From Seminavis robusta (taxonomy: Eukaryota; Bacillariophyta; Bacillariophyceae; Naviculales; Naviculaceae): a stretch of DNA of 51,444 nucleotides. The stretch covers positions 1 to 51,444 of the forward strand of contig CAICTM010000716.1 of the NCBI GenBank assembly GCA_903772945.1. The letters run 5' to 3'. Both the position numbers and the translations under genes were made by a program. Under the pieces are notes generated by a model. That model saw nothing but the letters and a program-made list of their open reading frames with translations. It did no database searches and was not told the origin of the DNA. Below are positions 33,101 to 41,692 of the stretch, one piece after another. The first letter of the stretch is position 1; every line of letters begins with the position of its first letter.

Positions 33101-35013
33101 TGGAAGGTGAGGAAATCCTCAATCCTGGTCCTCACGACGTCCTGCTTGGTCGCGGCGCCAGCGCCAACAACCACAGCGGAAACGTGAACTTTCGCAAATT
33201 GGTGAACGAACACAAGATGCGTTATTTGGCATGCACGAAGGTCGAAAAGCCCAACGTAGCTCGCGCTGTGGTGGAGATCTGGAGGAAGCGGAGCCCACCG
33301 GGACGGTTCTTGACCCGCAAAGATCCTGAATCCTTAGGGGCGGTTTGGGTGGAGGTTCCCGACAAGAAAGCCCGTGAGAAGGCCTCGCAATGTCTCCGCG
33401 AACGGACACCTGACGTTGTGCCCTATCTCCGTGCGCTTGGACAGCAACAAGGGCAAATGGCAGAAGAATGGATGCGCGAGATAAGACAACAGTCAATGAT
33501 GAAGCGAAACCCAGCAGGTTCAGCCATTGCCCCCAAACCAAACCAAATGCCGGGGGAGGGAGCGTTGGCGATGCAACAGCAGCTTATCCTACAACAGCAA
33601 TACAAACAGCAGCAATTGAAGATGCACTTGGAGGCTCAAGTACACAGGAACATCTTGCAAGAGGCGATGGCGGCAGCTGCTGTTCGCCAGGCCATGAGAA
33701 CCGCCAAAGACCCACCGCCGAAACTATTCTATACGAAGCAGTACCGCGATCGGTTTCTCGAGGTTTGGCAGGGAGATGTAACCAATCCGATGGAGCGAAC
33801 CGACATATTGGTGATTTCGTGTTGTGAAGGGGATTACAATATCACTTGCCCCGAGTCGGTGATCCGCTCCATCGAGGAGCGTCACAGAATCAGCGTCGCC
33901 GCCGAGTATGCGAATCGGTGTGAATTTGATTTCCGCAAGCAACATGACCTTTGGATTAGCAAGGCACGAGATGATATGCCCTTTCGCCGACTCCTCTGTG
34001 TTTCTATTAGGGATGGCGAGCCGCTGGCCAACGTTTACAAGAAGATCTTTCGGGGCATTGCTCTGATGGACAACCAGACAGACTTCATCGGAAGACGATC
34101 AATCACGTTCCCCATGATCGGAGAAGCTTTTCATGGCCCGGTCAAGGTGGCCGAGAATCTTGTTGGTGCTGCAAAGGTCGCCATGGACGAAAGCGCTACT
34201 TGTGGAAAGATATTGCTTTACGGTTACGAAACCAAAAAAGCTCTGGCTCTCAAAGACGCAGCCGAGCACATTCTCCGCATCCCCAGCATAGGCCAAGATA
34301 GCCAATTTGCTGATGCTGTCGAAAATCCGGTTCCGCCCGTCGCTGCAATGGTTGTAGAGACGACAAAGAGTGCCCCCGTCCCTCGCAAGATAGCCAGTGG
34401 ACGCTCATCATCAGCGACAATCACCAAGCCTCGCGACATGGACATCTTGTTCGGCCGTGGAGGATTGAGCAACAACCACCCTGGCAATCAGCACTACAAC
34501 AAGGTTTTGGAGAAGCGCGCCTGGAACTACTTGCATCTGACCAATCGCAAGACCAAGACGGAATTTGCGTGGGAAGTTGTTCGGCAGCTCAAGAAGGAGG
34601 GCGTTCGCTTTTTGCGAAAGGAAAAGGACATCTATGTGGAAGCGGGAGATGAGGAAGCCAGGAAGAAGGTGAGCCAACGTCTCCGGGACCTGGCTCTAGG
34701 CGCAAGAGATCAGATCAACCGAGAAAAGTCAAGCCCCAGTGCGAAACCACGAGACCCTCCTGCTCGGTCGGACACTGCAATGCAAATCTTTGTGAAGACC
34801 GTTACCGGAAAGACCATCGTCGTGGATGTCCAGCCGCGGGACAGCGTGGAGACAGTCAAGGTCAAGTTACAGCATAAGGAGGGAATTCCACGCGATCAGC
34901 AATGTTTGAACTTTGGGGGGAAACAGCTCGATGGAAACCGAAGCTTGTTTGATTACAGCATTCAAAAGGGGTCCACTCTGCACTTGTCCCTTGTCCCAAG
35001 CGGTGAAAGGTAG
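30130..35013 (+). CDS. Fusion: pseudokinase, DUF6824, macro-like, DUF6824, ubiquitin-like
   Basis: Single exon, 1,627 residues from ATG 30130 (gaggATGg); the frame reaches 29992 only via TTG. Residues 1-680 hold two modules I do not recognise (one with 'CLCGDNRCI'). Residues about 690-958 form a kinase fold: 'YATIKK' (beta-3 Lys), 'YKEIAFM' (helix C Glu), 'YHSALTPDN' in place of HRDxKxxN, 'VRLGL' in place of DFG, and 'QAPEV'. It therefore lacks the catalytic and metal-binding Asp. A DUF6824 domain follows (992-1097, '[16 protein letters not shown]'), then a Gln-rich linker and a macro-like domain (1195-1387: 'WQGDVT', 'TDILVIS', 'FRRLLCVSI', 'KILLYGYE'). A second DUF6824 domain (1430-1527, '[16 protein letters not shown]') and a ubiquitin-like domain (1551-1625) close the protein. 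The last starts '[12 protein letters not shown]' and ends 'PSGER', not Gly-Gly. Probably a non-catalytic signalling scaffold (inference). Confidence 0.88.
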   Translation: MDPEAFSSSGSQGLQPTDVSLTNADRTSPSNNKKYTKTFPFSAHPPIFHPCLCGDNRCIELRKDFWDQRDPLGRYAVYSVSFKSGGQNEEKATTDKTEKRKAAFEKCFKTDIEYGSKTNYVAALHFPIEHLDYCKQVNAKPFLFVQKSEMMIPKVFMPRVTGGFKKNAVKAEMKWLKKYDKEDYRCEDYKRQPIIFVPPEVSIREVDYAFKAEQMLKVKFSSPVSTKSTEESHEETAVATTQPAEAVSRTPPQLPKQEPSNRVLPGLAGNDHPMAQNHMRFPQQHPPQFLARGNPFGALPEHPLGMVPPGLSQGNPLLLQRLHGMHGLVPTMGAHSSAGHPFLNQRAQLGPEKRFNIQSMDEMKPSPVYPRRFGRFEQIFEEWIDETAASHPALTATKRKYRDDAIHELERFQDILDEKRPPMPDPPGVTCYSQATRDEHMKFIKKRTTLHYALVVPIANGIGNGFVELFECMNPQDVGVLQANRKRARSIDGPRTRPGRDWDPDEDKGDDGYVGGRPAKVSRSRGGIPEEIQWPLQRKGEQQLEPDASRVAEAPISNDASDSSPLMGLEMLAEACAALPTAMGYYNKVLSLGTPNKVPEGSYPTVLDKGEADKEVQVVSFETNDAAAENVFLVKSKNPTRAYWKIPKADQRLAGDMAEFGERFQAYVLPRIDEDGDKEVFYAPPPEDAEYATIKKINKKGLNEYLGRGGLENPYKEIAFMKEMGDDDHVLKLIDALEDEEHIYVVTAYHTDDSLFDNVPDGLGCSDVKARDWFGKILRILQFLEEHGIYHSALTPDNFVFVKDRLVLVRLGLAIRVTQGNGTGPFQVESGAMTGGILSFQAPEVHSKSTILNTASANLWSSAMTLFYVLTGMTPFSIPHPVDPAFKVFLTQGSLGKMVDFFRAAAAERVITEDVRAYTSNNLSPEAMELLSNLLKFDPAKRWKLDRILSSKWVLGEQHEAKATESANGKGTSHGGQSDDSSQATNSDVPMEGEEILNPGPHDVLLGRGASANNHSGNVNFRKLVNEHKMRYLACTKVEKPNVARAVVEIWRKRSPPGRFLTRKDPESLGAVWVEVPDKKAREKASQCLRERTPDVVPYLRALGQQQGQMAEEWMREIRQQSMMKRNPAGSAIAPKPNQMPGEGALAMQQQLILQQQYKQQQLKMHLEAQVHRNILQEAMAAAAVRQAMRTAKDPPPKLFYTKQYRDRFLEVWQGDVTNPMERTDILVISCCEGDYNITCPESVIRSIEERHRISVAAEYANRCEFDFRKQHDLWISKARDDMPFRRLLCVSIRDGEPLANVYKKIFRGIALMDNQTDFIGRRSITFPMIGEAFHGPVKVAENLVGAAKVAMDESATCGKILLYGYETKKALALKDAAEHILRIPSIGQDSQFADAVENPVPPVAAMVVETTKSAPVPRKIASGRSSSATITKPRDMDILFGRGGLSNNHPGNQHYNKVLEKRAWNYLHLTNRKTKTEFAWEVVRQLKKEGVRFLRKEKDIYVEAGDEEARKKVSQRLRDLALGARDQINREKSSPSAKPRDPPARSDTAMQIFVKTVTGKTIVVDVQPRDSVETVKVKLQHKEGIPRDQQCLNFGGKQLDGNRSLFDYSIQKGSTLHLSLVPSGER

Positions 35014-35651
35014 GCCCCCTCTCTTCCTCTGGTTGAAAAAGATGGGACTCTCAAGCAGCAAGCGGAAGACACAGGCTAACAGAGTGTACATATGAAGACG
35101 CCGAGTCGTAGCGTAGCCAACACAACATTTAAAAAAAATGAGTTTCCCAAATAGTCTTTCTAGCCACTAGGTCTGGTACCTCTACGGTGGAACACAGCAA
35201 TACTTTTTGTGCCCAGCATATTCGGGGTGATGATAGACGCCAGCAAGTTAAGGAGAAGGGCGAGCCGCGTGGGCGGCGGATATCCAGCCAAGCAAGGTCG
35301 AAAAAGTGGTGCAATAATTTCAGGAGACAACAGAAGCAATTCAGCAATTCTACCGTACTATGGGACTCTCAAGCCAGATGTCTTATCGACTAGTTAGTTC
35401 AGAAGTGGAGTCTTGAAACTCATGGTCTTGGAATGCAGTTTTCAGAGCCCGGGGGATGTCTCAGCCTGGCAGCTAGAGTACATGGCACAGCTTCAAGTGA
35501 GATTGACCTCATAGTGGTCGCGATGCCACTATATGTGGATCCCGAATGGCCAGAGACCCCCGCCTTCACGCCTCTTTTTGAATGAGTAGCTACTTCTGCT
35601 ATTCAATTGAACGCAGAAGCGGCATGACAAAGCGAGGAGGGACTGACATGA
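35014..35651. other. Convergent spacer, no gene seen
   Basis: 638 bases between the stops of the fusion gene and the D27-like gene. Frames here and the 273-codon plus frame across 35582-36403 are shadows of the D27-like gene or noise. Confidence 0.5.
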
Positions 35652-36452
35652 TCAGCAGGTATCTACAGTTTCATGGGCTCGTTGCTGTGTTTCGTGCGGC
35701 GAGGATGCCAGAGGCGTGGCACCGACAGGGCAGCGTGTCAAACACCCAGACGGCATTGTTGGGTCATCCTCAAGTGCCAAGGGTTCCACTCCAAAGGCCA
35801 GCTGACATTGCCCCGTTTCAAAATTGGGTGTCATGGAAAGAGGGACACCCCATTCTTCGGCAAAGAAGCGCTGGGTGGGCAGTTTGCACATCTTGGCGCA
35901 CACGCCCTTGCAATTGGTGCCTTCCAACACGCGACATCTGTGAACAAGGACCCCTCCAGTTCGACCGTCATCTTGGCTTCTTTCGGTCAGTTCCATTTCA
36001 CCAACTAAAAATGGCAAAAGATGTTTTGCAAACCACGCCAGTACTGCAGGTGAGAAGTCACCGGAAGAAAAAAGCTGTCGATACACAAATGGAACAGGCC
36101 CGGCCAGTGCAAGCAAGGTTTGGTAAGAAACTCGCTCCTGTTCATCGAGACCGTAGAGCTGACGGAAATCTATCAATTCTTGCACCATGCCCTCAAATCC
36201 TGGCAAATCGGATCGCGGTCCATTCGACTGCTGCTGCAGAGTCCAGCGAAAGGCTGCCAACAAGACGTTGTCTAAGAAAGATGGCTCAAATTGCTCCACA
36301 ACAGGAGGTGGATCTGGAATGGCGGCAGCACTGGAGTGATGGATTGGTGGCCGGGGAGCTGCTGGTTGAAGGGCAAGAACTGAGAAACAGCGTGGCGCCA
36401 TGATAGCTACCACAAAAGCACACCAGCATATGTACCGACAAGTCCACACCAT
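35652..36452 (-). CDS. D27-like carotenoid isomerase family protein (DUF4033), plastid-targeted
   Basis: 266 residues from ATG 36452; an internal ATG at residue 18 is less likely because it would cut the signal segment. The N-terminus has a hydrophobic signal ('CAFVVAIMAPRCFSVLA') and a Pro/Ala/Ser-rich transit-like stretch. The C-terminal half carries the DUF4033 signature: 'CRVLEGTNCKGVCAKMCKLPTQRFF', 'WGVPLSMTPNFETGQCQLAFG', with its Cys residues. Plant D27 isomerises all-trans to 9-cis beta-carotene in the plastid; diatom homologues exist, but their substrate is not established. Single exon. A double CRE-like motif lies about 80 bases upstream of the start. Confidence 0.9.
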   Translation of the reverse strand: MVWTCRYICWCAFVVAIMAPRCFSVLALQPAAPRPPIHHSSAAAIPDPPPVVEQFEPSFLDNVLLAAFRWTLQQQSNGPRSDLPGFEGMVQELIDFRQLYGLDEQERVSYQTLLALAGPVPFVYRQLFSSGDFSPAVLAWFAKHLLPFLVGEMELTERSQDDGRTGGVLVHRCRVLEGTNCKGVCAKMCKLPTQRFFAEEWGVPLSMTPNFETGQCQLAFGVEPLALEDDPTMPSGCLTRCPVGATPLASSPHETQQRAHETVDTC

Positions 36453-36531
36453 GGCTGACTATACTTATTCTATCATCTCTTCAGCATCACCTTCATCAGA
36501 ACAATGCCTTCGTCTGTTGGGAGACGCTTTC

Positions 36532-36546
36532 TGACGTCAGACGTCA
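36532..36546. promoter_or_regulatory. Tandem CRE-type motif TGACGTCAGACGTCA
   Basis: Palindromic TGACGTCA directly followed by GACGTCA, 80 bases upstream of the D27-like ATG. TGACGT-type elements bound by bZIP factors mediate CO2/cAMP and light responses in diatoms (established for carbonic anhydrase promoters). Function here is inferred. Confidence 0.5.
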
Positions 36547-36912
36547 GTGGTCATGATCGTGGGACTGTAGCGTGGAACTTTGCCACATCCTCCTTTATCG
36601 TCCGCTATTTAAAATTCTAAAAAATACCGTACCGATACCGTTCATACTGCTGTCCCTAGTCCCTTCTAATCCCATAGTAACCTCTCCAACAACTGGTACC
36701 ATACGCATACTTCTCGTGGCGTTGCCCAATAATACGGACAAGTGCTTATAGCATTTTGAATTTCACAAGTATAAAAAGTCACCAACTCAAACAGAACCGC
36801 TCGGGTGAGAAAAACCCTGCGGTGAACAGCCTGAGCCATAACCTAAGGTATCCGGACATCAGAAGCCCTTCAAGAAACAAGCCAAAGTGAAAGGCCCAGC
36901 CTATGCTTCGTT

Positions 36913-37480
36913 CTAAACACCAAAAGCCGTGGCATTGTCCATATTGCTCTTCTTCGGTAGCTCATCATGGATCGAAAAAGCACGTAATCCAACCATCGTG
37001 AGTTCTGGGTACCAAAAAACCGCTTTGCCCATCTGCCTGACCAAGGACATCGTGAAGACGCCGCAAATCTTGTACACATGACGCTCAATATCATCCTTCC
37101 ACAATACCCCCATGTTCTCGTGCCTGGCACTGGTCACTTGTCCGTTGTCACTAGTCTCAGTGTGTACACGAACGAATGCTGGTGGGTTTTCGCCAACTAT
37201 GTTTGCACCCACGAAGCACAAGTCGTCGTCAATCCGACAATAGGGAAGGAACCTATCTCCGATGACAGATGAAAGGCTCGTGAGGACCCTTCTTGGAAAG
37301 ATCAGCCGGACTCCCGCTTGGGGGTCACACTGCTTGAATAGATCAAGGTAGATTCCATCTTGATTGCAGAAAGGAGCGTGAGGAATGCTGAAACCACAAC
37401 AAGCAGACAGTAGAGGACGAAGCCCCCACCACTTACCTGCAAAAAACTTGGATCTCTCTTCCTTCGCATCGATTGAGTAC
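36913..37480 (-). CDS. Unrecognised gene, 3' two exons (start unresolved)
   Basis: Exons 37480-37437 and 37358-36913 joined over a 78-bp intron (donor ttgcag|gtaagt, acceptor atcaag|atgg). The joined frame reads 'SIDAKEERSKFFADGIYLDLFKQCDP' (split by the junction), then a long coherent C-terminus ending 'NATAFGV' at TAG 36913-36915. The first listed exon is preceded by an acceptor-like 'tatatcttcag' but no upstream exon with matching phase was found; the neighbouring SnoaL-like gene ends only 30 bases away. It may be an alternative 3' part of that gene or a separate gene. No family recognised; the layout (mixed alpha/beta, about 160 residues) would suit an NTF2-like fold (weak inference). Confidence 0.5.
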
Positions 37481-37510
37481 CTGAAGATATAGTCACATAC
37501 CTTTCACTAA

Positions 37511-37834
37511 CTAAGATTCCATTTTCAATATCTTGTCGTCTTGTGTAAATGTGTAGGTTGTTTTACTCGTGATATGAGGATGCCCCCACTTCTCTCGTGT
37601 CTTTATCTGGCGCTGATCTTCATCAACGCTGACCACTTCAAATGTCGCTGTCTTTTGGATTCCGGCTAGTTGCCCAAAGATGGCCATCATCACGACTCTC
37701 CCTCGCTCCTTGCCTTGCCAGTTGCGCCCAGGATCGGGATAGATACATTGCACATCATCAGCACAATGGGAGAGGGCACCGTCTACGTCGTTGCGGTTCA
37801 CAGCAGAAAAGAAGTCCGTCAATGTTTTCTCCAT
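37511..37834 (-). CDS. SnoaL-like (NTF2-fold) small protein
   Basis: 107 residues from ATG 37834, single exon. The order is that of the SnoaL-like family: 'TDFFSAVNRNDVDGALSHCADDVQCIYPDPGRNWQGKE', then beta strands 'TATFEVVSVDEDQRQIKTREKWG' and 'TTYTFTQDDKILKMES' (quoted in parts of one protein). These domains are cone-shaped NTF2 folds that serve as ketosteroid isomerase-like enzymes, cyclases or plain binding domains; which applies here cannot be read from sequence. No signal peptide. It may be linked by splicing to the fragment at 36913-37480. Confidence 0.75.
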   Translation of the reverse strand: MEKTLTDFFSAVNRNDVDGALSHCADDVQCIYPDPGRNWQGKERGRVVMMAIFGQLAGIQKTATFEVVSVDEDQRQIKTREKWGHPHITSKTTYTFTQDDKILKMES

Positions 37835-38272
37835 GTTGGGTAAAACAAACAGACAAACAGACCAGAGCTAGCTAGAGAGGTGGTGATGAGGCGATGATGC
37901 AAGACGCGAGACGCGAGCGTTTCACCGCACAGTTGTTTCGCGTGGAGATTTAAGCCAGCGTTGCGTTCGAATGCACACAACACGCCTGAAAGGAGTTTGT
38001 CTGGTGTTGGCCAAGGTTGAACGAGCCCGGCGAAGAGCCATGCGATTGAATGATTCGATTCATTCAATCAATCATTCCATGTGTCAGTCCATGTTGAGGT
38101 CGTGAAGAAGATCAATGTACAGGCTCAGGATATTATGATCAGACAGGGTCCCTGCGATTGTCTATATTTAGGTCCTGGAGATGGTCCATGGATGGGTCCA
38201 GGGTCGAAGAGATGATCAGAGAACCAACCTTTGTCAGCGATTGGCGACCTAACCACACTGCTGTCCCATCTG
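37835..38272. other. Intergenic spacer, no gene seen
   Basis: 438 bases. Contains a GATTCGATTCATTCAATC repeat patch near 38045-38078 and short repeats of ggtcca near 38170-38205. Confidence 0.5.
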
Positions 38273-39481
38273 CTAATTTTTAACGTAGTCCATTGCAGCT
38301 TGCATAACCAAGACCAACAGGGCCGACGTCAATATAACCCAAACCAAGGGAAAATGCAACTGTGAATCTGCATCCGCTCTGGTGCGGTCACTGCAATAGG
38401 AGGGAATGGGTGTTCAGTCACAAAAAATCGGAACAATCTAGCATCACAAGATACCTACCCGCTTGTAAACCCCACTTCAGCCGCTGCAGGTTGTATACAA
38501 ACCTCTAATAATGTCAACTGACAAGACTCTGCCCCATCAGCGTGCCTTTGTGCCGCCATGGTGAGCAATGCATCCATGGGGTACAAGTCACAGTTTTCCT
38601 TGGATCGTGCGAATTCAAAAAGGTCTCGGTGTGCTGTCACAGCACTACCCTGAAGATATTCATCTGCAAGTGACACCAAGACAGGCGGGGAATCCTTTGA
38701 TGTATACCCGTATACCAGCTGAAGCTTCTGGCTGGTCAGGTCGCTGTCCAGGTCCGCTTTTCGTGACGTCTCTTTCAGCTTGGTACGAAAGTCTTGGTAG
38801 ATCTTGCGGGGCAAGAGAAGTCGAAAACGTCCATCCTCCACTTCTTTGGAGAGGTCGAGATAGATGCCACGCATGGCCACATACTTGGACCACTCCGGTC
38901 TCCCATTGACAAGGTGCTGAAATGAAAAATCTGACTTGTTGCCCTCCCATGTTGCCCTGGAAATGGCAAGAAGCTTGGGCTTGCTCTTCAAGCCGCTCAA
39001 GAAGAGCTCAGATTTGGTAAGGCAGTTTTGATGTCTTCTAAGCTTCACAAATGAATGTAGGACCAAAATGTTCCTGTCTTGGAACTGAGAAATGGCATCC
39101 AACAACTCAGTTGTAGACTTTACTACTATTTTGTCGCCATGATTGTCTCTGTAGAAGAATACCGCCGTCTCGTAGTCAACAGGTTCCACGAGCTTTGCCA
39201 ACTGCACGAGGGCGATGTTTCCACTTGAGTCAAGTAGTTGGCGTAGACGGAAGCGTCGAAAGGCGGGGGTCGACAGAGCTGCACGAAGGGGGCACGTTGA
39301 TGAGCCAAACTGCGACTAGCTAAGGAGGCAGACAAATGAGATTCAAGCACTAGAACTCACTGGAGCTAGGCGGGTGGACACTCTCGTTCAAGCCGACTTT
39401 GATGACAAAGTCTAGATGATTGTTGATATCCAGATACAAGTCGGAATCGATCGAAACGGAGGCCTCATCTTTGTCGACCAT
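38273..39481 (-). CDS. PB1-domain protein with a spliced-on C-terminal membrane anchor
   Basis: Exons 39481-39361, 39278-38459 and 38390-38273 (introns 82 and 68 bp, GT-AG); 1,059 nt, 352 residues, all phases closing. The first junction completes a PB1-like domain: 'RRFRLRQLLDSSGNIALVQL', then 'AVFFYRDNHGDKIVVKS' with the acidic OPCA-type turn 'YRDNHGD' and 'TTELLDAI'. The middle is an unrecognised alpha/beta region. The frame of exon 2 would stop at TAG 38455, but a GTAGGT donor lies just before it and the spliced exon ends with 'FPLVWVILTSALLVLVMQAAM', one membrane span, then six residues. This predicts a tail-anchored protein. PB1 domains mediate hetero-oligomerisation in signalling and selective autophagy; the partner is unknown. 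Confidence 0.75.
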
Positions 39482-39913
39482 GATCACGGCAACCTACAAA
39501 TGATGATTGGAAGGGAATTGTTGGGATACACTTGGATTTGAAGGTTTGCCACGTGTTGATTTCGCTTCGATATGGTACGGTATCGGTACCGGTACCGCTA
39601 GCAAAGTAGCCGGTATCTCATCGCCACCTACAGCTAGCTACTGTACTGTACCGGCCATTAGTGAAGCCGTTGATATCAGCTATGGTACCAGTTGGTTTCC
39701 TTCTCGTCCTGTTGCAACAAATGAATGAATCCCAATACAGTCTGCCTCTTCATGGTTGGACATCGTGCTCAACGCTGAAGATGTGACTGAGACCAGCCAG
39801 CCGAGGCCGTGCATGCTCTTACTGCTTCCGAAAAATGCGGCTCGAACCGTTGCTGATTTGATGCCACAACTTTTTCTGGCAACACCCCACAAAATAGAAT
39901 CGCACTTTCGACC
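39482..39913. promoter_or_regulatory. Shared divergent promoter region with GGTACC palindromes
   Basis: 432 bases between the start codons of the PB1 gene (-) and the glycosyltransferase (+). Positions 39572-39600 contain overlapping GGTACGGTATCGGTACCGGTACC; tgtaccggcc follows near 39648. Both genes may be driven from here (inference). Confidence 0.5.
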
Positions 39914-41278
39914 ATGGCAGAAGAGATAACAGCAGCACCAGCCTCTTCAAGGTCTCCACGACAAGGGTCAGGCATCAGATGGAAGTCGGTTGCCGTTTCT
40001 GGCATACTGTTCGTGACCATGACAACGGTAACACACAACACAAAGCAACTGAATCCGATCTTCCTGAATCAGCTGACAGACCACAGCAACGAGGTCATTC
40101 GTCAATTGCAAGCCACCGTAACTGAAACTATTGGAAACTTTTCAGACTATGAGAATATCACGGCTATTTTGAATGGAGAACAGGATGAGCAACAAGACAA
40201 TCATATTTTCGGAACATTGCTTCCAAAGCCCAAGAGGGTCAGTCGGCACCAGTCTCTTTATGAGTTGACGCGATCATCCGAGACACCAGAATGCCCATCC
40301 GACTTGAAAGCTGTCGAGATCATTTCCAATCCGGAGGCTGATGCTGGTCTGGGACGAAAAATACCCAAGATTGTCCACATGACGGGGAAGACCAAATGCC
40401 TCACTGGGGCCTTTTATGACGCTTCCAAACTGTGGCAATTTGAAAACCACTCTTACTATTTCCATGACGACCAAGCCGTAGAAGAGCTATTCAACAAAGA
40501 TTGGCCCATGTTCCCACAGCTGAAGAATACCATTGCATGTCTGCAGCAGGCAGGTGGAGGTAAGAATTGAGAAGCATGCAACTAAGTTTCAGGTTGTCGC
40601 CCCAGTTCTGCGCTCACGTTTCTTCTGTTTGCCAATGTAGCCGCCATGGCAGACTTATGGAGATATCTAGCACTCTATGAGTATGGGGGGATCTACACTG
40701 ATATGGATAATCACCCCAACACTCTGTTCAACGCCGGCACCATTCAACCGGAAACCGATGCCTACTTTCTACAAGAAGGAGGTGGCTTCTTGAGCCAATA
40801 CTTCTTTGCTGTCTCTCCCCGGCATCCACTCATGTTTCTAGCTGTGCATGATGTCATGCGTGAGATGCACAACATCTTGGATACAGGCAACTTCTATGTC
40901 CCAGTCATATCTGGGCCGGGTGCCATGAAGAGGGCCTTTCTTAACTTTATGGGGCTCAATGGTACCAACTTGGATCTGGTGGCCGGCAAGTACTCCAAGC
41001 CCTCGCCAGGACATTACGAAGGAGTTGGATTTGGCAACCACTCAGTCACAGTCTTTGCCCATAGACGCAACAACAATGACTATGTCATTCGGTCGGCTAT
41101 ATCAGGCCATCGCAAGATGCAAGGGTGGAGGCAAATGAATATCACCAACTACCAAGCCATGAACAAACAACCCAATGGCAAGTCCTGTGCCAGACTTCTC
41201 CACGAAAAGTACTATTCCCATGCCGCCTCATTCGACGGAGAAATCATGCAAGAAGTGTACCGACGACAACGTTGGTAA
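39914..41278 (+). CDS. OCH1-type glycosyltransferase with DXD motif (type II membrane)
   Basis: Exons 39914-40559 and 40641-41278 (81-bp intron, GT-AG); 427 residues. A short cytoplasmic N-terminus is followed by a membrane anchor ('SVAVSGILFVTMTTV', about 25-40). The catalytic region starts at 'IPKIVHMTGKTKC', the typical first strand of Gly_transf_sug proteins, and has 'WRYLALYEYGGIYTDMDNHP' with the metal-binding DMD right after the intron. 'SGPGAMKRAF' fits the acceptor-side helix. Family members are Golgi enzymes such as OCH1 alpha-1,6-mannosyltransferase and inositol-phosphoceramide mannosyltransferases; the exact donor and acceptor are not predictable. Divergent from the PB1 gene. Confidence 0.88.
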
Positions 41279-41692
41279 AGCTGCACAGTTAACATTGGCA
41301 GAATCGAATCAATCTAGCTAGTAGAGGCCTTACTTAGACCACACTGTGTCAGAGATGCAGTAAAAACAAGTGCAGCAATGTATCGGTACATCTATACGGG
41401 CAACTGCGTACTGTTCGTTTCGTTCACAGACAATGCACTCGTGTCTGGGCCTCAATGCACGAGTTAGTTGGCTCGAAAAATATTAGTCACTGTTACAGTT
41501 TCCACCCAAACGCGAACTTGGGATGATATCAGAAAGCCATTTGGCATTGCGCCTATGAGGAGGACATCGGATGTCCTCATTATTACCGAGACAAAAATGG
41601 AGGTCAAGTGAAACCGTTGCATCGTTGCTTCTTGCATGATTCTGCGTACTCGTTCAAGGAGCTTCAAACCGAAGACCATGGACAGAATTCAA
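41279..41692. other. Convergent spacer, no gene seen
   Basis: 414 bases between the glycosyltransferase stop and the sulfotransferase stop. Nothing recognisable. Confidence 0.5.

Noticed and set aside
35582..36403. 273-codon plus frame
   Set aside because: Antisense shadow of the D27-like gene, whose domain is clear on the other strand.
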